Source: Gigaspora rosea (Eukaryota; Glomeromycota; Glomeromycetes; Diversisporales; Gigasporaceae). From it: a DNA stretch of 64,000 nt. Of this stretch, positions 12,191 through 23,700 are shown piece by piece (the first letter of the stretch is position 1; every line of letters begins with the position of its first letter). The translations under genes and the position numbers were made by a program. The notes under the pieces were generated by a model that worked only from the letters and a program-made list of their open reading frames with translations, made no database searches and was not told the origin of the DNA. Location of the stretch: contig QKWP01000414.1 of the NCBI GenBank assembly GCA_003550325.1, positions 28,449-92,448 of the forward strand. The letters are read 5' to 3'.

Positions 12191-13174
12191 CAAAGAAGCA
12201 AAGATAATAGCTAACTGTAGGGTGAGCGAAAATAAGTGTGTAGGGCTAGTTTTTTGTATATAGTAATAGAATTAGAAGCGACGAAGTGCGAAAGTAGTTT
12301 AAAATATTTGTAATAATACAAAAATAATACGAAAATATGTAATAAAGTATGTAATATTAATTAAAAATGTATTTTTAATAAATGTAAAATATAATATATA
12401 ATAATAATAAATAAAAAAATAAAAATTTTATATTAAATTGCAAAACCATGCGAAATATTGCGAAACTCTGTAAAAAAGCATGATTATATGAATATGTATA
12501 TTGTTTATTTATTTTTTAAAAAATTTTAAAAATTTGCGAAAATTTGCAAAATATTGCAAAACAATGCGAAAATATTACAAAATATGCGAAAATATTACTT
12601 CTGCGATCCTGCAACCCCAAAGGGTCATTTTTTATTTGCATTGTATCAAAAATTTTTGAAATATTACGGCAATAACTTACGCAAGATTACGTATATATAA
12701 TTCACTGTTGTACTATAGCATAAACTTACGTAATTATTACCCCTACGTAATACTCTGAACTAATTGTAAGATTTTCGCAAGTTTACACTCACGTAAAAAC
12801 TTGCAGAGGTTTACGCATATTTTTTTGCTGATGTAACATTAAATACATATAATCTAATGCAGAATCTTTTAATAAAATCTATGTCAAAAATAGAATTGAA
12901 GCACTATATTATAATTTATTAATAATTGTTAATTCTAAAGTTATATATTAAATAGAATTCTTTTATTACTCAGATTTATATAGAATTCTATTGCAATTTA
13001 AAATTAATTTTAAAATTTTTTATTACTAGATTTAAATAGAATTTTGTTGTAGCTTATATAATAAATAATTTTAAAAATTTTAATAAATAGTTGGAAATAT
13101 TGGACCTGGACTATGTCCAAGCATATGTCCAATGTTCAGTCCAGTCCAATCATATTAAAATTAGATGGACATAT

Positions 13175-13480
13175 GGGGCTGTTGCAGTAGAAAGGGCCCA
13201 AACTCCCCTAACAATCAAATTTGAGTTCTTTCAAGATTCGGATTAATCTTGAAGTGAGCTATACTTTTCAATTTCAAATGGAAATTGGTTTGCATAATAA
13301 AAAATCAAGATATTTTAAAAAAACATTTTTAGAAGACTTGTATGTTACAAGATTACCTGATATGATCAACCAATCAAATCGCATAATTTTTGATTGACCC
13401 GGATCAGTCCGAAAAAATAAATATGATTTTCGCAAAATTATATATTTCTGAGTTTCGGCCCTTTCTACTGCAATGGCCCC
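13175..13480. mobile_element. 306-bp MITE, GGGG ends, ATAT duplication
   Basis: The ends are GGGGCTGTTGCAGTAGAAAG and the complement of GGGGCCATTGCAGTAGAAAG, flanked by ATAT on both sides (13171-13174, 13481-13484). The end type and 4-bp duplication match the Sola-like element at 51771-58200. Confidence 0.75.
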
Positions 13481-13501
13481 ATATGTCCAATGCCAGTGCT
13501 G

Positions 13502-14002
13502 TTTTACTATAGAATCCAAATATCATCTCAACTTTTCAATCCTTACTAATCTTTTTACTAATCATCTCTATTAAGCGAGGTTTGTTATATTTGGTAAGTG
13601 GATAAGCCAAGGCTTTGGTCATCATTACTTTGGGTAACTTCTTATTACAAACAGCTACAGTATCCACAGTATATGAAAACAACAACCATGGCTATCTTAG
13701 TATATCAAGAAGCAGCTAAACAGAGTAATAGTACTATTATGTATACAAGAAATACAGACAAAAGATTATACTACTATGATATTTAGTAAATAATTATTAA
13801 TTTATTTAGTAAAGTTGGGGATAAGAAAACAGTTAATTATGGATTATCCACAATTATAGAAAGCAGTTAATTATAGATCATCTACAATTATATTTTTTTG
13901 GAAACAAGACCTTTATTTTTTATACTTTTCATTATACATGAACTATTAATGCTGTTTTATCTATTTAATTAATTAAAATAGATTTAATTATTAAAAACTA
14001 TG
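13502..14002. other. Intergenic, no gene seen
   Basis: An open frame at 13598-13786 has no recognisable motif or splice context and is not called. Confidence 0.4.
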
Positions 14003-14690
14003 GGTGTGATAACTTAGGATGGTGTTAAGTTGTCACTCCCAAGCGACAGGTTGTAAGTTCAAATCCTACTTGGCGCTAGTTTTAGAAAATTATACCTGTA
14101 TAACTGTGACTGATCCTTATCAATAGGTTGGGTTATGCAAAGACCTGTAACTTGGGTCATATCGTTAAAACAGGAGATCCTAGAAATAGGATCAGGTAAT
14201 GCCTAGGAATCTGAAGATCAGATTGGAACTCATTTGAAAGACCCGAGTGGAGACTAGCCCGACTTTTGATGGTAATAAAGAACAGAGTTGGATTAGGTAA
14301 CAGAACTAGAAAATCAAACGTTAGAGCTTTTCGGATATAGGCCTCACCAACTACACTACCGAAGTTATCATGTGTTATAGAATCATGGACCAAGAAAAAG
14401 GAGACCATAAGGCACATAAAGCCTGGCTAACTAATTCTTCTGAGTATGTGGATTGGGAGTTAAGGAATTCTGGGGTATAGCCTATGAAGATGAAGAGGTG
14501 AGGACCAGGGTCTGTGTAAACTTCACAAAGGCAGAGTAACAGTGCAGTTTAATGGTTTGCTCTACTGCTAGTATACAGGTAAAGCTGTAGCAGATGTTAT
14601 CTATAATACTAGAGGTACTAAAGACAGTGATGTAGAACCTGCACCTCTGGAGCATTTTTGAACTAGATAGTATACGGGTTATATATATAT
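14003..14690 (+). mobile_element. Candidate tRNA-derived SINE
   Basis: At about 14010-14085 a tRNA-like head has an A-box-like TAACTTAGGATGG, a D stem ACTT/AAGT, an anticodon-like loop CTCCCAA (CCC, Gly-like) with TGTC/GACA stem, and a B-box AGTTCAAATCC inside an imperfect T arm. It is too mismatched for a working tRNA. About 600 bp of unrelated, clearly GC-richer sequence follows, ending in an AT run near 14680-14690. That layout (pol III promoter head, body, simple tail) fits a SINE. No second copy is present in the window. Confidence 0.42.
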
Positions 14691-15680
14691 GGGAGTTATG
14701 GTTGGCTTAAAATAATATATATTCTGACACATATCTAAAACCCTCTATCCAACTGGTAGAATATGCAAAAATAAAAAAATAATTATTAAAAACCAATAAA
14801 TCCCTTTTAATGCTTTAATCCATTAAAATTAATAAATTGCTTTAATTTGTTAAAATCAAAATTAATAAAATTATTTAACCATGGGAAACTGCAATTGATC
14901 ACTTAACATTTATCTTAACTGTCTATCTCAATTAGCATGTAGCATTGAACCATTTTGCTTTGCGGCCCTGCCAGACACTTTTGCAATAATGTGACCATCA
15001 CATGGTGTGGCGTATTTAGATATCTTTCTCAGGATCGCTAACACTTTTTCACTATTATGTGACTGTGCCCAAAAAACTTTAAGTTTGTTTAAGTTAGAGT
15101 TAGGGTTTCTATAGAGCTTAATGTTAGCAAAAACCAATAGTAAAATTGCTCAAGGAATTTTTTTGTTAGGGCTCAAAAGATGATTTCTTATGCAAATTTT
15201 AGAAAAATAGGCAATTTTTGAAAAAGCAAATATTTGGTTTGATCTTTCACTTTATGTTATATTACACCTGATCTTGTTATTTTATTGGCCAAAAAACACA
15301 TGATAGTGAAATTTTGATGGCGATGCTGGGGTGTTTATTGTTAAGGTTAGAGTTAGATTAGGGTTCGTGTATATATGCTTAGAAGGCCTCTATCTATATG
15401 TAAAATCGCATTCTAAAGATTTTTATATGGTTTTTAAGGCCGATTTAAACACTAGTTTTTGAGTATTTTCGCTCTTTTTTCTTTTTTTTTTTTCTTGTAC
15501 ATGTGTTTTGTTTTGATGTCGGACTGATCCGGGATGATCAAAGTTTACATTCTCTGATTGGTCAATTCTTATGTGCCAAGTCACATTACTGCAAAAGTTT
15601 CTAGACCTGTAGTGTTATCCGTGATAATAAAGAACTTTGTTTTAACTGAAAATTCTTAGCAGAAATTATTTTTAAAGAGA
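14691..15680. other. Intergenic with decayed repeats
   Basis: No gene supported. The block around 15440-15600 (TATTTTCGCTCTTTTTTC, GTCGGACTGATCCGG, CTCTGATTGG) is shared with 35345-35470 and in part with 41890-42000, so it belongs to a dispersed repeat family. Confidence 0.5.
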
Positions 15681-16021
15681 GTTATCATTCATCGCTAGTG
15701 CGATGCATCGCCACCTGCTTTGTAATCAATATCATAAGTTTCCGCCTTCTGATTGACCAATCGGGATACAGGATCAGGTGTAATGTAAAATCAAAGCGAA
15801 ACAGCTATTTTTAAAAAATCGCTTCTAACTTAAAATTTTGACTATGAGAAAATATAATTTTTTCTTAGCAAAAAAAAATTCCTTGCGAAATTTTGGGTTA
15901 GGGAGGTAACCCTAACCCTAACCTGGCCGCTATTTGTTTTGTTTTGATTAATGTAAAATCAAAACAAAAATAATTGGTTGATCAGGGGTAGCGATGCATC
16001 GCACTAGCAATGAAAGATAAA
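15681..16021. mobile_element. ~340-bp MITE with TAGTGCGATGCATCGC ends
   Basis: The inverted ends share CGCTAGTGCGATGCATCGC at 15692-15711 and its complement at 15991-16009. The interior holds GGTAACCCTAACCCTAACC (15905-15923), a telomere-like string. Non-coding. Confidence 0.65.
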
Positions 16022-16339
16022 TGTCATTTTTAAAAAGTTATGCCCAATTTTTTGAAAAAATTCTACCAAAGTTTCAACTTTATGTTTAAGGTCTAATTTT
16101 TTTTCATTTTAACTAATGAAATTTAAATGATTTATAAGATGAATGTTCAAAATTTATATGTTAATAAAAATTCTAAGCGCAACTTATTATTCAACATTTA
16201 ATAAATTGCTTATGAAAATTTCAAGATAATTTTAGGTTTTCAATAAGTTGATTTATTTTAAAATCGATTAATATATTCATAATAATAACGATAATTAAAT
16301 TTGAGTAACATGAAAAAACTCATATTACATATAGTCTGT

Positions 16340-16780
16340 TCACGTAGTTCACCACCCTAATATGATGCTAACAGAATATTTGATATTGCGCAATTTATTA
16401 ACGGTAATGGAGTGGAAAAGATGAACGCAAAGAATTCATTTATTATCAAAGCAGAAATGAGAAGCGCTGTTGGAACGTATAATGTTGGATATTGTTATCG
16501 AAATGGAATTGGAGTTGAAAAAAATGAACATAAGTTATTATCAACAATATGCTGAAATGTATAATGTTAAAGGGATAAATAATGTTGGTATTGTTATCGA
16601 AATGGGATTGGAATCGAAAAAGATGAACATATAGCATTTATTATCAACAAACTGCAGCAATGGACGATGCTGATGGAATATTTGAACTTGGTACCTTAAT
16701 ATCTAACTTGGAATTGGAACTGAAAAAGATGAACATAAAGCATTCATATGTTATAAAAAATCTGCTAGAATAAGTTCAAC
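16340..16780 (+). pseudogene. Sel1-repeat gene remnant
   Basis: The plus-strand frames give at least three decayed Sel1-like repeats: NVGYCYRNGIGVEKNEHK, then NVG.CYRNGIGIEKDEH followed by AFIYYQQTAAMDDADGIFEL, then NLGIGTEKDEHKAFICYKKS. The spacing of about 36 residues and the xGxGxxxDxxKAFxYYxxxA pattern are diagnostic. Frame changes separate the repeats (for example between 16545 and 16600), and no Met or upstream domain is kept. A foldback MITE sits against the 3' side (16797). Sel1 proteins, often fused to kinases, are greatly expanded in Rhizophagus; this copy is dead. Confidence 0.75.
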
Positions 16781-16796
16781 AGTTATACGGAGTTTT

Positions 16797-17140
16797 TCAA
16801 TTTTTTAAATAGCTATTACTTTTTATCTAAGAGTTTTAAAAAAATCTGACCAGTAACTTTGTAGAGCTAAACCAGCTCTACATGCGTCCAAATAACTTTT
16901 CAAAATCTTATCACTATAAAGAGTTGATGCATTTTGAAAATTGAAATTTTATATATAAATTTATAAATTTACATATAAAATTTCAATTTTCAAAATGCAT
17001 CAACTTTTTATAGTGATAAGATTTTGAAGATATTTGACATACATGTAGAGCTAATATAGCTCTACAAAGTTATCGGTCAGATTTTTTTAAAACCTCTTAG
17101 ATAAAAAGTTATAGCTGTTTAAAAAATTGAAACACTCCGT
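16797..17140. mobile_element. 344-bp foldback MITE
   Basis: A nearly complete palindrome. The arms run from ACGGAGTTTTTCAATTTTTT at the left through TGTAGAGCTAAACCAGCTCTAC and GATGCATTTTGAAAATTGAA, and back. The centre is an AT-rich turn near 16965. It lies at the end of the Sel1 remnant. Confidence 0.8.
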
Positions 17141-17294
17141 GGACCGTTGAGCATAGGTTTCTTGCACCATAATTCTAATGGGATGCATCATTTTTGATAT
17201 ACTAAGAATAGTGGAGATCCCTCAGATCCCAAGTTATTTCTCGGATAGCGAAGATAATAAGTATCATAGTTATATTAGAGATATTAGTTATATC

Positions 17295-17617
17295 TGTTAT
17301 CACGGTATATGAAAAAATAAGTATATAAGTGAAGCTACTTGCTTCGAATAACAGATAACTCAGACAGAGTACGACTCAGTTGAATCTTAATCTTCGAAAT
17401 TAGAGTAGAAGTAATCGCTCTAGTAATTTCCCCGATAAGTAGAATTTGACATAATCCCGTGATCTCGATATAGAACCTTATTCACCCTAGTTACTCGGAC
17501 CAAGTTTTTCACGCCTCCTTTCGAAGCCTATTACGTATAGTATTTGTAGAGAGTATTAGTGTGGTTTATTGCAACCCGTATTTCCTGATCCTGATTCCAG
17601 TCTCGCCCTTCACAACG
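17295..17617 (-). mobile_element. LTR-like fossil (solo LTR candidate)
   Basis: On the minus strand the stretch opens GTTGTGAAGGGCGAG and closes GTGATAACA, as expected for a fungal LTR with TGTT...AACA ends. It is GC-richer than its surroundings and shares a segment (AGGCGTGRAAARACTTGGTC) with the 35840-36957 stretch. No coding part is present and no flanking duplication is clear. It looks old and broken. Confidence 0.38.
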
Positions 17618-18025
17618 TACCGATCAATAAGTATACATTATCCGGTAATTTATGACCATGATTGGTCCTGCTGAGTTTTAACTTGAATAAACATGATTAC
17701 GTCGTAACACATGAAAAAATAACAAAAAGAAATTTTTTCATGATCATATGAGTTTGTCGGATAACCGGTTATAACCGCAAATGACCGGCCAACTGCGGTT
17801 ATAACCGGTTGTACCATTACCGGTCTGAGACTTTTAGACCTATAAGCCATGCAAATCACAAGTTTATTAATATCTATACTATATATAAAGTTTGCCTCGA
17901 AAAAAATTTATTTATTTTAACTAATATTTACGTGCTAATGATACAGTAGTATTTAAAAATATCTAAATTCGTATTAAATAAATAAATATTTCATTAACTA
18001 TTGATACTTTAATATGATACGAAAA

Positions 18026-19789
18026 TTATATATTTTCATTAGGTACTAGGTTAACTTTTATTTCACTATTTTCACTATTATTAATTACTTTATTTGCATA
18101 AATACGAGCCAAATAATTATAAGTATCATACTCAAATAATTCTTTTTCTGATATTTTAGCCAACTCATCAAATTTTTCGCTAGAAATTTTCATTTGCTTT
18201 AATAAAGCAGGTTTAAAACTTGCATATGCAGTAACAAAATTACTGATGGCCTGTTAATATTGTATTATAAAAAAATTGTTTTTTAAGACTGGTTTTTTTT
18301 TTTAAAACATAAAACATGTAGTTTGTAAAATACATTACCACTTCACTAAGTTTAGTGTTATTAGACTTTATACCATAATGACATGGTTTTACTTCTTTCT
18401 TAATATTTTCTAATTGACCTAAGTTAGAGAATATATAATTACAGTATTAATGAATTATTATGATAATTTTACAATACATACTGTACAAATAAATTATAAT
18501 ATGTAATTAGATAAAGAAAAAACCTTGGTTTTGTACATGGCTGTCTAAATGTTCATATATATCATCATCTAAGCCATGTTGTTCAAATATTTCTACTTCT
18601 ACATAATTATTTATTTCATTGAAAAGGCATGTAAGTAAAAGAATAAATCTATTAGATAACTTTAAGTACGTACCAGCATCATGGAAACGTTGAGTTGCTG
18701 GTCCTAAATTAAACAATTTAGAAGGTTCGCATAACTTGTTTATAAAATAAACAATAATGAATCATCGTAATTATTAATATGTAAACAAATTTAATATCAA
18801 TTTTTTTTTAAATAAGCATACTTCTAAGAATCCACCCGGTTTTAAAACTCTAACCAACTCATTTATTAAATATGGCCATTTTTCTTTGGCACATCCAGTA
18901 ATCATATATCGTTGAAATACAAAATCAAAAGTATTATTTTCGAATGGTAATCCATCGAAAACATTTGCTTTAACAAATTTGAAATTTTTAGGTTTTATTT
19001 GTGTCGGCTGGAGTGGGGATATATCTATCCCAACAACCTCAAACAAAGGATATCTAGGAAAATATTAATAATTACAATGTAACTAAAAATAGGAAAAAAA
19101 ACAATCTTCAATTATGCCTCAACATACGTGGTTGCCATATCAAATGACCATGATCCAGCGCCACACCTAAAATAGAATATAAATGTAAATCAAAAACGGC
19201 TGGTTTGTTTTTTTGTTGGATATAATGGGAAATTGAGTTTATGTGATAATTAAAGTATTCTAATTTGGGATCTCTTTAAAGGAATTAAATACTTTATGTA
19301 AAAAGTTTGCACAATTATTGTTTAAAGTTTTAAGTACGACAAAATTAATAGCATTTAAATGATTAAATTGAAATTTCGTAACAGAAAATTCGAAGAAAAA
19401 TGAATAAATTTAATTGTAGACATTTTGAAATTCGAATTACAATAAATAAGAATTATAAACTTTCCATAACTTGTATCCATTGGGGACAATCATTTGATTT
19501 ACATAAAAATAATTACATACCCAACATCGAGGATTTTGATATCTGGATTAGATAAAATATGTTTGATGGGGGCAGAAAAGTTGCTCTGCCAGATATACCT
19601 TAACAAGAAATGTTGTAAGTGTAGCCTATCTAATTCATCATCATCATTTGGTAAAGGATATGTCGCAGTTTCTACATTATGAAACCTTCTACCATCAATG
19701 TATCGAAATTCTGTCGAATTGTCAGTTTGTGTATTCTGTGAATCCATAGTCTCTGATTGTTCGCTTAATATAGAAGAGAAACATCCCAT
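18026..19789 (-). CDS. SAM-dependent methyltransferase, seven exons, 326 aa
   Basis: Exons on the minus strand: 19521-19789, 19128-19166, 18822-19053, 18674-18734, 18524-18598, 18339-18418 and 18026-18250. All have GT-AG introns, and the 981 nt total stays in frame. The product is a class I (Rossmann) methyltransferase: motif I ILDVGCGAGSWSFDMATTYP spans exons 1-3, followed by VVGIDIS (post-I acidic residue), ENNTFDFVFQRYMI (motif II region) and LVRVLKPGGFLEL. A Glomeromycotina-type C-terminal part follows (LGPATQRFHDAEVEIFEQHG, QGQLENIKKEVKPCHYG). The N terminus MGCFSS has Gly2, Cys3 and Ser6, a plausible myristoylation/palmitoylation signal, so membrane attachment is likely. The 75-bp intron between exons 4 and 5 is a multiple of three; I treat it as spliced because the joined sequence restores the family spacing. 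The substrate is unknown. The gene looks intact. Confidence 0.85.
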
Positions 19790-21383
19790 GTCAATGTTAC
19801 TTTATAAGAATATAGTTACAAAATTCGATAAATGCTTCAACGTTTAAAAATTCCACAGCTGATAATGAAATTTATTTCAAGCGAACGTATTAGTAATCGA
19901 TTATTTAGTTTTATTGGTTATTTATATATGCATCTTTGTCAGCTATTTGCGTAACTTGAGATACTCAATTTTTTTACGTAATCATAAATATTGCCGCGAA
20001 CCAAATTACACAACAGCTAAATTATCAGAATGTGCAAAGTACGTATGTACGTATATTTGAACAAAAAATATCTTTGATAATGTTGGAAATTTGTTTAAAC
20101 CAAATATAACTAGATATACTCAAAGAATATACACCAAAATTAGGTATCTTAGATTTTTGAGGTGTGAACAGAATTAGTAGCAATTGATAAAATGCTGTAA
20201 TACTTAAGCTGTCACGAAAATTTTTACAATAGATTGTACAAAGTTTCGTTTATTTATCCTAAAGAATTCATCCACATGATATATTTGCACAGCCTACAGT
20301 AAAATATTCGGAATCCGTTTGATTAAGACAAAACTCGTAATTTTAAATGTTCGGAAATTTTTAAATTTATTTGGCAAATTTCATTTGCTGCAGGCTTTTA
20401 AATTCAACTTTAAAATAATTTTTTAAATAAAAAAGCAGGTATATTATTTACTGCATAATTTTGTACACTCTACACAACGTTGTTGCACTAAAACAAGGAA
20501 CAAGCACCAGTAAATTATATTCAAAGTTCTGAAGATTTTAAATTCTAACGATTTGGAAATGTGTCATTTATTACATAATTTCTTTTTTACTGGAAGACAA
20601 AGACAAACCTCTCTTCCATAGGTGACAAAACAGCAACCTATCATAACATTTAAAAGATGCCTGATTGATTGAACATAAGATTGTTGTTCTTTTTCTTTCA
20701 TAATTTATATATTAGTTCAATAAAAAGATTTTTTTTTTTGTTTGTTTGTTTGCATTATCATATTTACCTATTTCTTAATTTTGTTTCTGGATCATGTATC
20801 CTACGTTCCCGATTAAGGCGATGACTGCTGAACCAGGAGGTTTCTGATAAGTCTGACGAAGGTAACTTATAAAAAAATCTTACCGGCTTTAGATTCATGA
20901 AATGTAATGCGAAAAATTAATTTTATATTCTTGTTGATTTATTATATAGTACGATCAGCTTTTTTGTATAATAACGAACCAAATGATAATAGAAGAAACT
21001 TACCACATTTTCAAATGGACAGATGGAACTTGATAACAAAATGCAAGTAATTTTGAAAAAAATTTAAATTTTTAATTTTGAAGTCAACTGTAATTTAATA
21101 ATTTATTGTTGAATTGATTCATCAGAGGTTTCGTCAATTGTCAAGGTTTCGTCAAACGTTAAAATTGACGAAAACTTTCGTCATAGCTTTGTCAGACATT
21201 ATTTCAATATATAGATGTGATAAGCTGCTTCTTTTCGCGAAAATTACGGAATAAACATTGAAAACAGTAAACTTAACTTTAGCAAATCATAATGCAATAA
21301 TTCTATATTGTGTAATCTATATTGTTAGGGGACTGATATTTCTATTATATTTCCACACCCTCATGTAGATCGCTTTTTTTAAA
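19790..21383. other. Upstream of methyltransferase; no further gene seen
   Basis: AT-rich DNA that should include the methyltransferase promoter. I see no convincing motif or coding region to the edge of the next MITE. Confidence 0.45.
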
Positions 21384-21521
21384 AACTTTGATCGAAGGTA
21401 TCTTGACAACCACTAATAAAATTCGATGGTTATTTTTTTTTTATTTTAATTCTACAGGTTTGTAGAATTCGAAAAAAAAAAAAATTCATCAAATTTGGTC
21501 GAGATACCTTCGATCAAAGTT
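21384..21521. repeat. 138-bp inverted-repeat element
   Basis: AACTTTGATCGAAGGTATCT at the left faces its complement (GATACCTTCGATCAAAGTT) at the right. A second internal hairpin is centred on TTCTACAGGTTTGTAGAA near 21456. Confidence 0.65.
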
Positions 21522-21560
21522 AGATGCAAATTTGTCGTGGTTATTATTTTGATGAAATTT

Positions 21561-22354
21561 CCCTATAAGAAAAGTGGTACGGGTTGTGGTACGGGTTGGT
21601 GTCGGGAATGCTCGAAATGGCACGGATCTTGTGGCACATACAGGAACGTTTACGGAATGGCACGGACATTACGGCACGTAATATCATGTCATATTCCACG
21701 GTCCCTAATGTTCTCCCGTCGAACATTTCTGATGATATTTTTATGATGATGTAATACTGTGAAGATATCAAAAATTTTTACACGGTATGACATCATCATT
21801 AAAAATTTTAATCAGAAACGTTACGAGCATAGGAACCGTGAAATATATCAGATATTACACGTGCGCCGTGAACATCATGTGTTACCACGGCTTCGCCGTG
21901 CTAACTCATGATATTCACAACAGCCCGTGTAATATCTATTACATATGAAATGGCACGTTCATATGTACGTTACACACGTGTTGGCTCGTTTGTGGAGAGC
22001 GAAAGATCAGTAAAGGATTTTTTTTTAAAAAAGAGTGATATCTCATGATTTCACTGATGAAGCTTTCCTGTGTGTCTTAACAAAAAAAATCCCTTACAAA
22101 ATTTTGCTTCATATGCAGTTAGCTTGTTCATCTTATATTGATTACTTATGTAATTTATGTTTTAATAGTTAATCCACATCGTTATCACGGTGGCACGTCA
22201 TTACCCATGGGCACGGGCATACGGTCCCACACGGTCCACGGAATCCGTACCAATTCGGACCATACCCGTACAAATCCAGATATTGACCCGTGCCACAAAT
22301 GCCCGTGCCTATCCGACGCAACCCGTGTCGATCAGGTCCAATTTTCTTATAGGG
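21561..22354. mobile_element. 794-bp foldback element with CCCTATAAGAAAA ends
   Basis: The ends CCCTATAAGAAAAGTGG and the complement CCAATTTTCTTATAGGG are followed by inverted GC-richer arms (GGTACGGGTTGGTGTCGGGA against CCGACGCAACCCGTG). The interior repeats GGCACGTAATATCATG-like words. Open frames across it on both strands are by-products of the palindrome. The same terminus occurs alone at about 28793. Confidence 0.65.
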
Positions 22355-22544
22355 ATGGACTAGGAAACCCACTTCTGCCCTATGAAAACTCGATACACGG
22401 AAATGCATGCATAATACGAAATTGTATGCGGGTAAGCACGGGTTTCATAATCAATGCACGGAAACTGCATGGAAACTGATCGTACATAAAATTTAATACA
22501 CGTTATCACACGAAAAATTGAAATCTGTGCACCATCGTGCATAG

Positions 22545-22810
22545 TATTATATCCATATATTGACGTGCATTAATCTTAATGATCACATAATTTCTGTGCA
22601 CTAACGTGCGCAATCATTAAGTTTCTTAACGATTATAATTTTCGTGCACTGACGTGTACAATCATTAAGGTTCTTAAATGATCATAATTTTTGTGCACTG
22701 ACGTGCACAATCATTAAGATTCTTAACGATCATAATTATAACTTTCGCGCTCTGACATGCATAATCGTTAAGATTCTTAATGATCATAATTTCAGTGCAC
22801 TGTCGTCACG
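22545..22810. repeat. ~50-bp tandem repeat with palindromic core
   Basis: About five units begin near 22598, 22646, 22694, 22750 and 22796. Each has the palindrome-like GTGCACTGACGTGCAC followed by AATCATTAAGATTCTTAACG and ATCATAATTT. Units are diverged. There are no unique spacers, so it is not a CRISPR. Confidence 0.75.
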
Positions 22811-22814
22811 ATCA

Positions 22815-23700
22815 GGTTGGCATGAATGGAATTCGGACAATGGAAATCTGTCCGATATCCATTGTCCGAATGTCCGATCAAAAGCAATGGACATAGGATT
22901 GGACATATAAGATAACTTTCTCGTAATTGGGTAATCACATGATATTAAATCGCTTCATATGATTAGTCATTTACCGGTAATTTAACATGTGACAATTAAC
23001 CAATAAATTGCAATAATAAAAAGGTTTCTTATACCCACTTTTATTTATTAAGCATTGTGTTATAGAACTTCATAAATAAAGCTATACTTTTATTAATAAA
23101 CCAACTCTTTTTAGCAAATAATCGTGTACATATGTTTATTATGATGTAGTTCTTTTGAGTTGATTTCGAAATTATATGTTAACAATCTTAAAATTTTATT
23201 AAATGAAGCCATCATTTGAAAGATTAGTATGTACGTATGTACGATAATATGATGCGCAATTTTTTTTACAATAATCATTATGTGTTACGATTAATTAAAT
23301 GATAAGGGATGGTGCACGTTCCATTCAATCCGTTTAAATTTTGTTTAAGTTTAGAAACATTTCATAATGTGATCGACTTGTGGAAAATTTGTTTGTTTTT
23401 ATATAAATGGTTTGAAAAAGGTTCTATTTCCATATATATATGCTTTTAAGGGATAATTTCCAACTAAAAATAAAAATAAAAATAATCAATAAACGTATGT
23501 ACACTAAATTGATCTATATCACCTTGGTCATGTGCAAATCAGCATCAGACATATTACCGGACATTGGAAAATTGTCTGAATTGTCCTATGCAACGTGATC
23601 GGAATTGTCCAGTGACAACCATAGCTGCGCCACATCGTACATCGGAATTGCATAGGACAATTCAGAAATGTCCGATATCCGATAAAAAACCACTGGATAT
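22815..23700. repeat. Region bounded by TGTCCGATATCC repeats
   Basis: GGACAATGGAAATCTGTCCG and GTCCGATATCC words at 22830-22880 recur at 23548-23690, partly inverted, and again around 37140-37215. They probably mark the ends of a decayed element. Small open frames here look like repeat by-products. Confidence 0.4.

Larger units (their letters stand above)
9875..12833. mobile_element. 2.96-kb TA-flanked element with CATCAGCAAAAA ends
   Basis: The left arm (CATCAGCAAAAATATATATG then CGTAAACTTGCGCAAG) and right arm are inverted copies over roughly 60-100 bp, flanked by TA (9873-9874, 12834-12835). Inside are TTACGTAAGTTTACG-type words, a hAT-type insertion (10064-10873) and a four-copy 265-bp tandem array (11165-12190). 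No transposase is recognisable. Confidence 0.65.
8880..13501. mobile_element. Nested transposon cluster inside an outer CAGTG-ended element
   Basis: The left end (CAGTGTTGGGCTGAACATTG) and right end (complement of CAGCACTGGCATTGGACATA) are related, and both are followed inward by clustered GTCCAGTCCAGTCCAATC words, as in a hAT-type non-autonomous element. Flanking 8-mers do not match, so the outer target duplication is unconfirmed. At least four younger elements lie inside: 9301-9818, 9875-12833, 10064-10873 and 13175-13480. Confidence 0.45.

Noticed and set aside
11151-12214. Phe-rich open reading frames
   Set aside because: They arise from T-runs of the 265-bp tandem array, repeat with its period, and have no domain.
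14010-14085. Functional tRNA-Gly gene
   Set aside because: Acceptor and T stems have mismatches and the sequence runs into a long repeat-like body; SINE head preferred.
21495-22542. Overlapping open frames on both strands
   Set aside because: They lie within the palindromic GC-richer element at 21561-22354 and its flank; opposite-strand mirrors are expected there.
22545-22810. CRISPR-like array
   Set aside because: Units are diverged tandem repeats without unique spacers, in a eukaryotic context.
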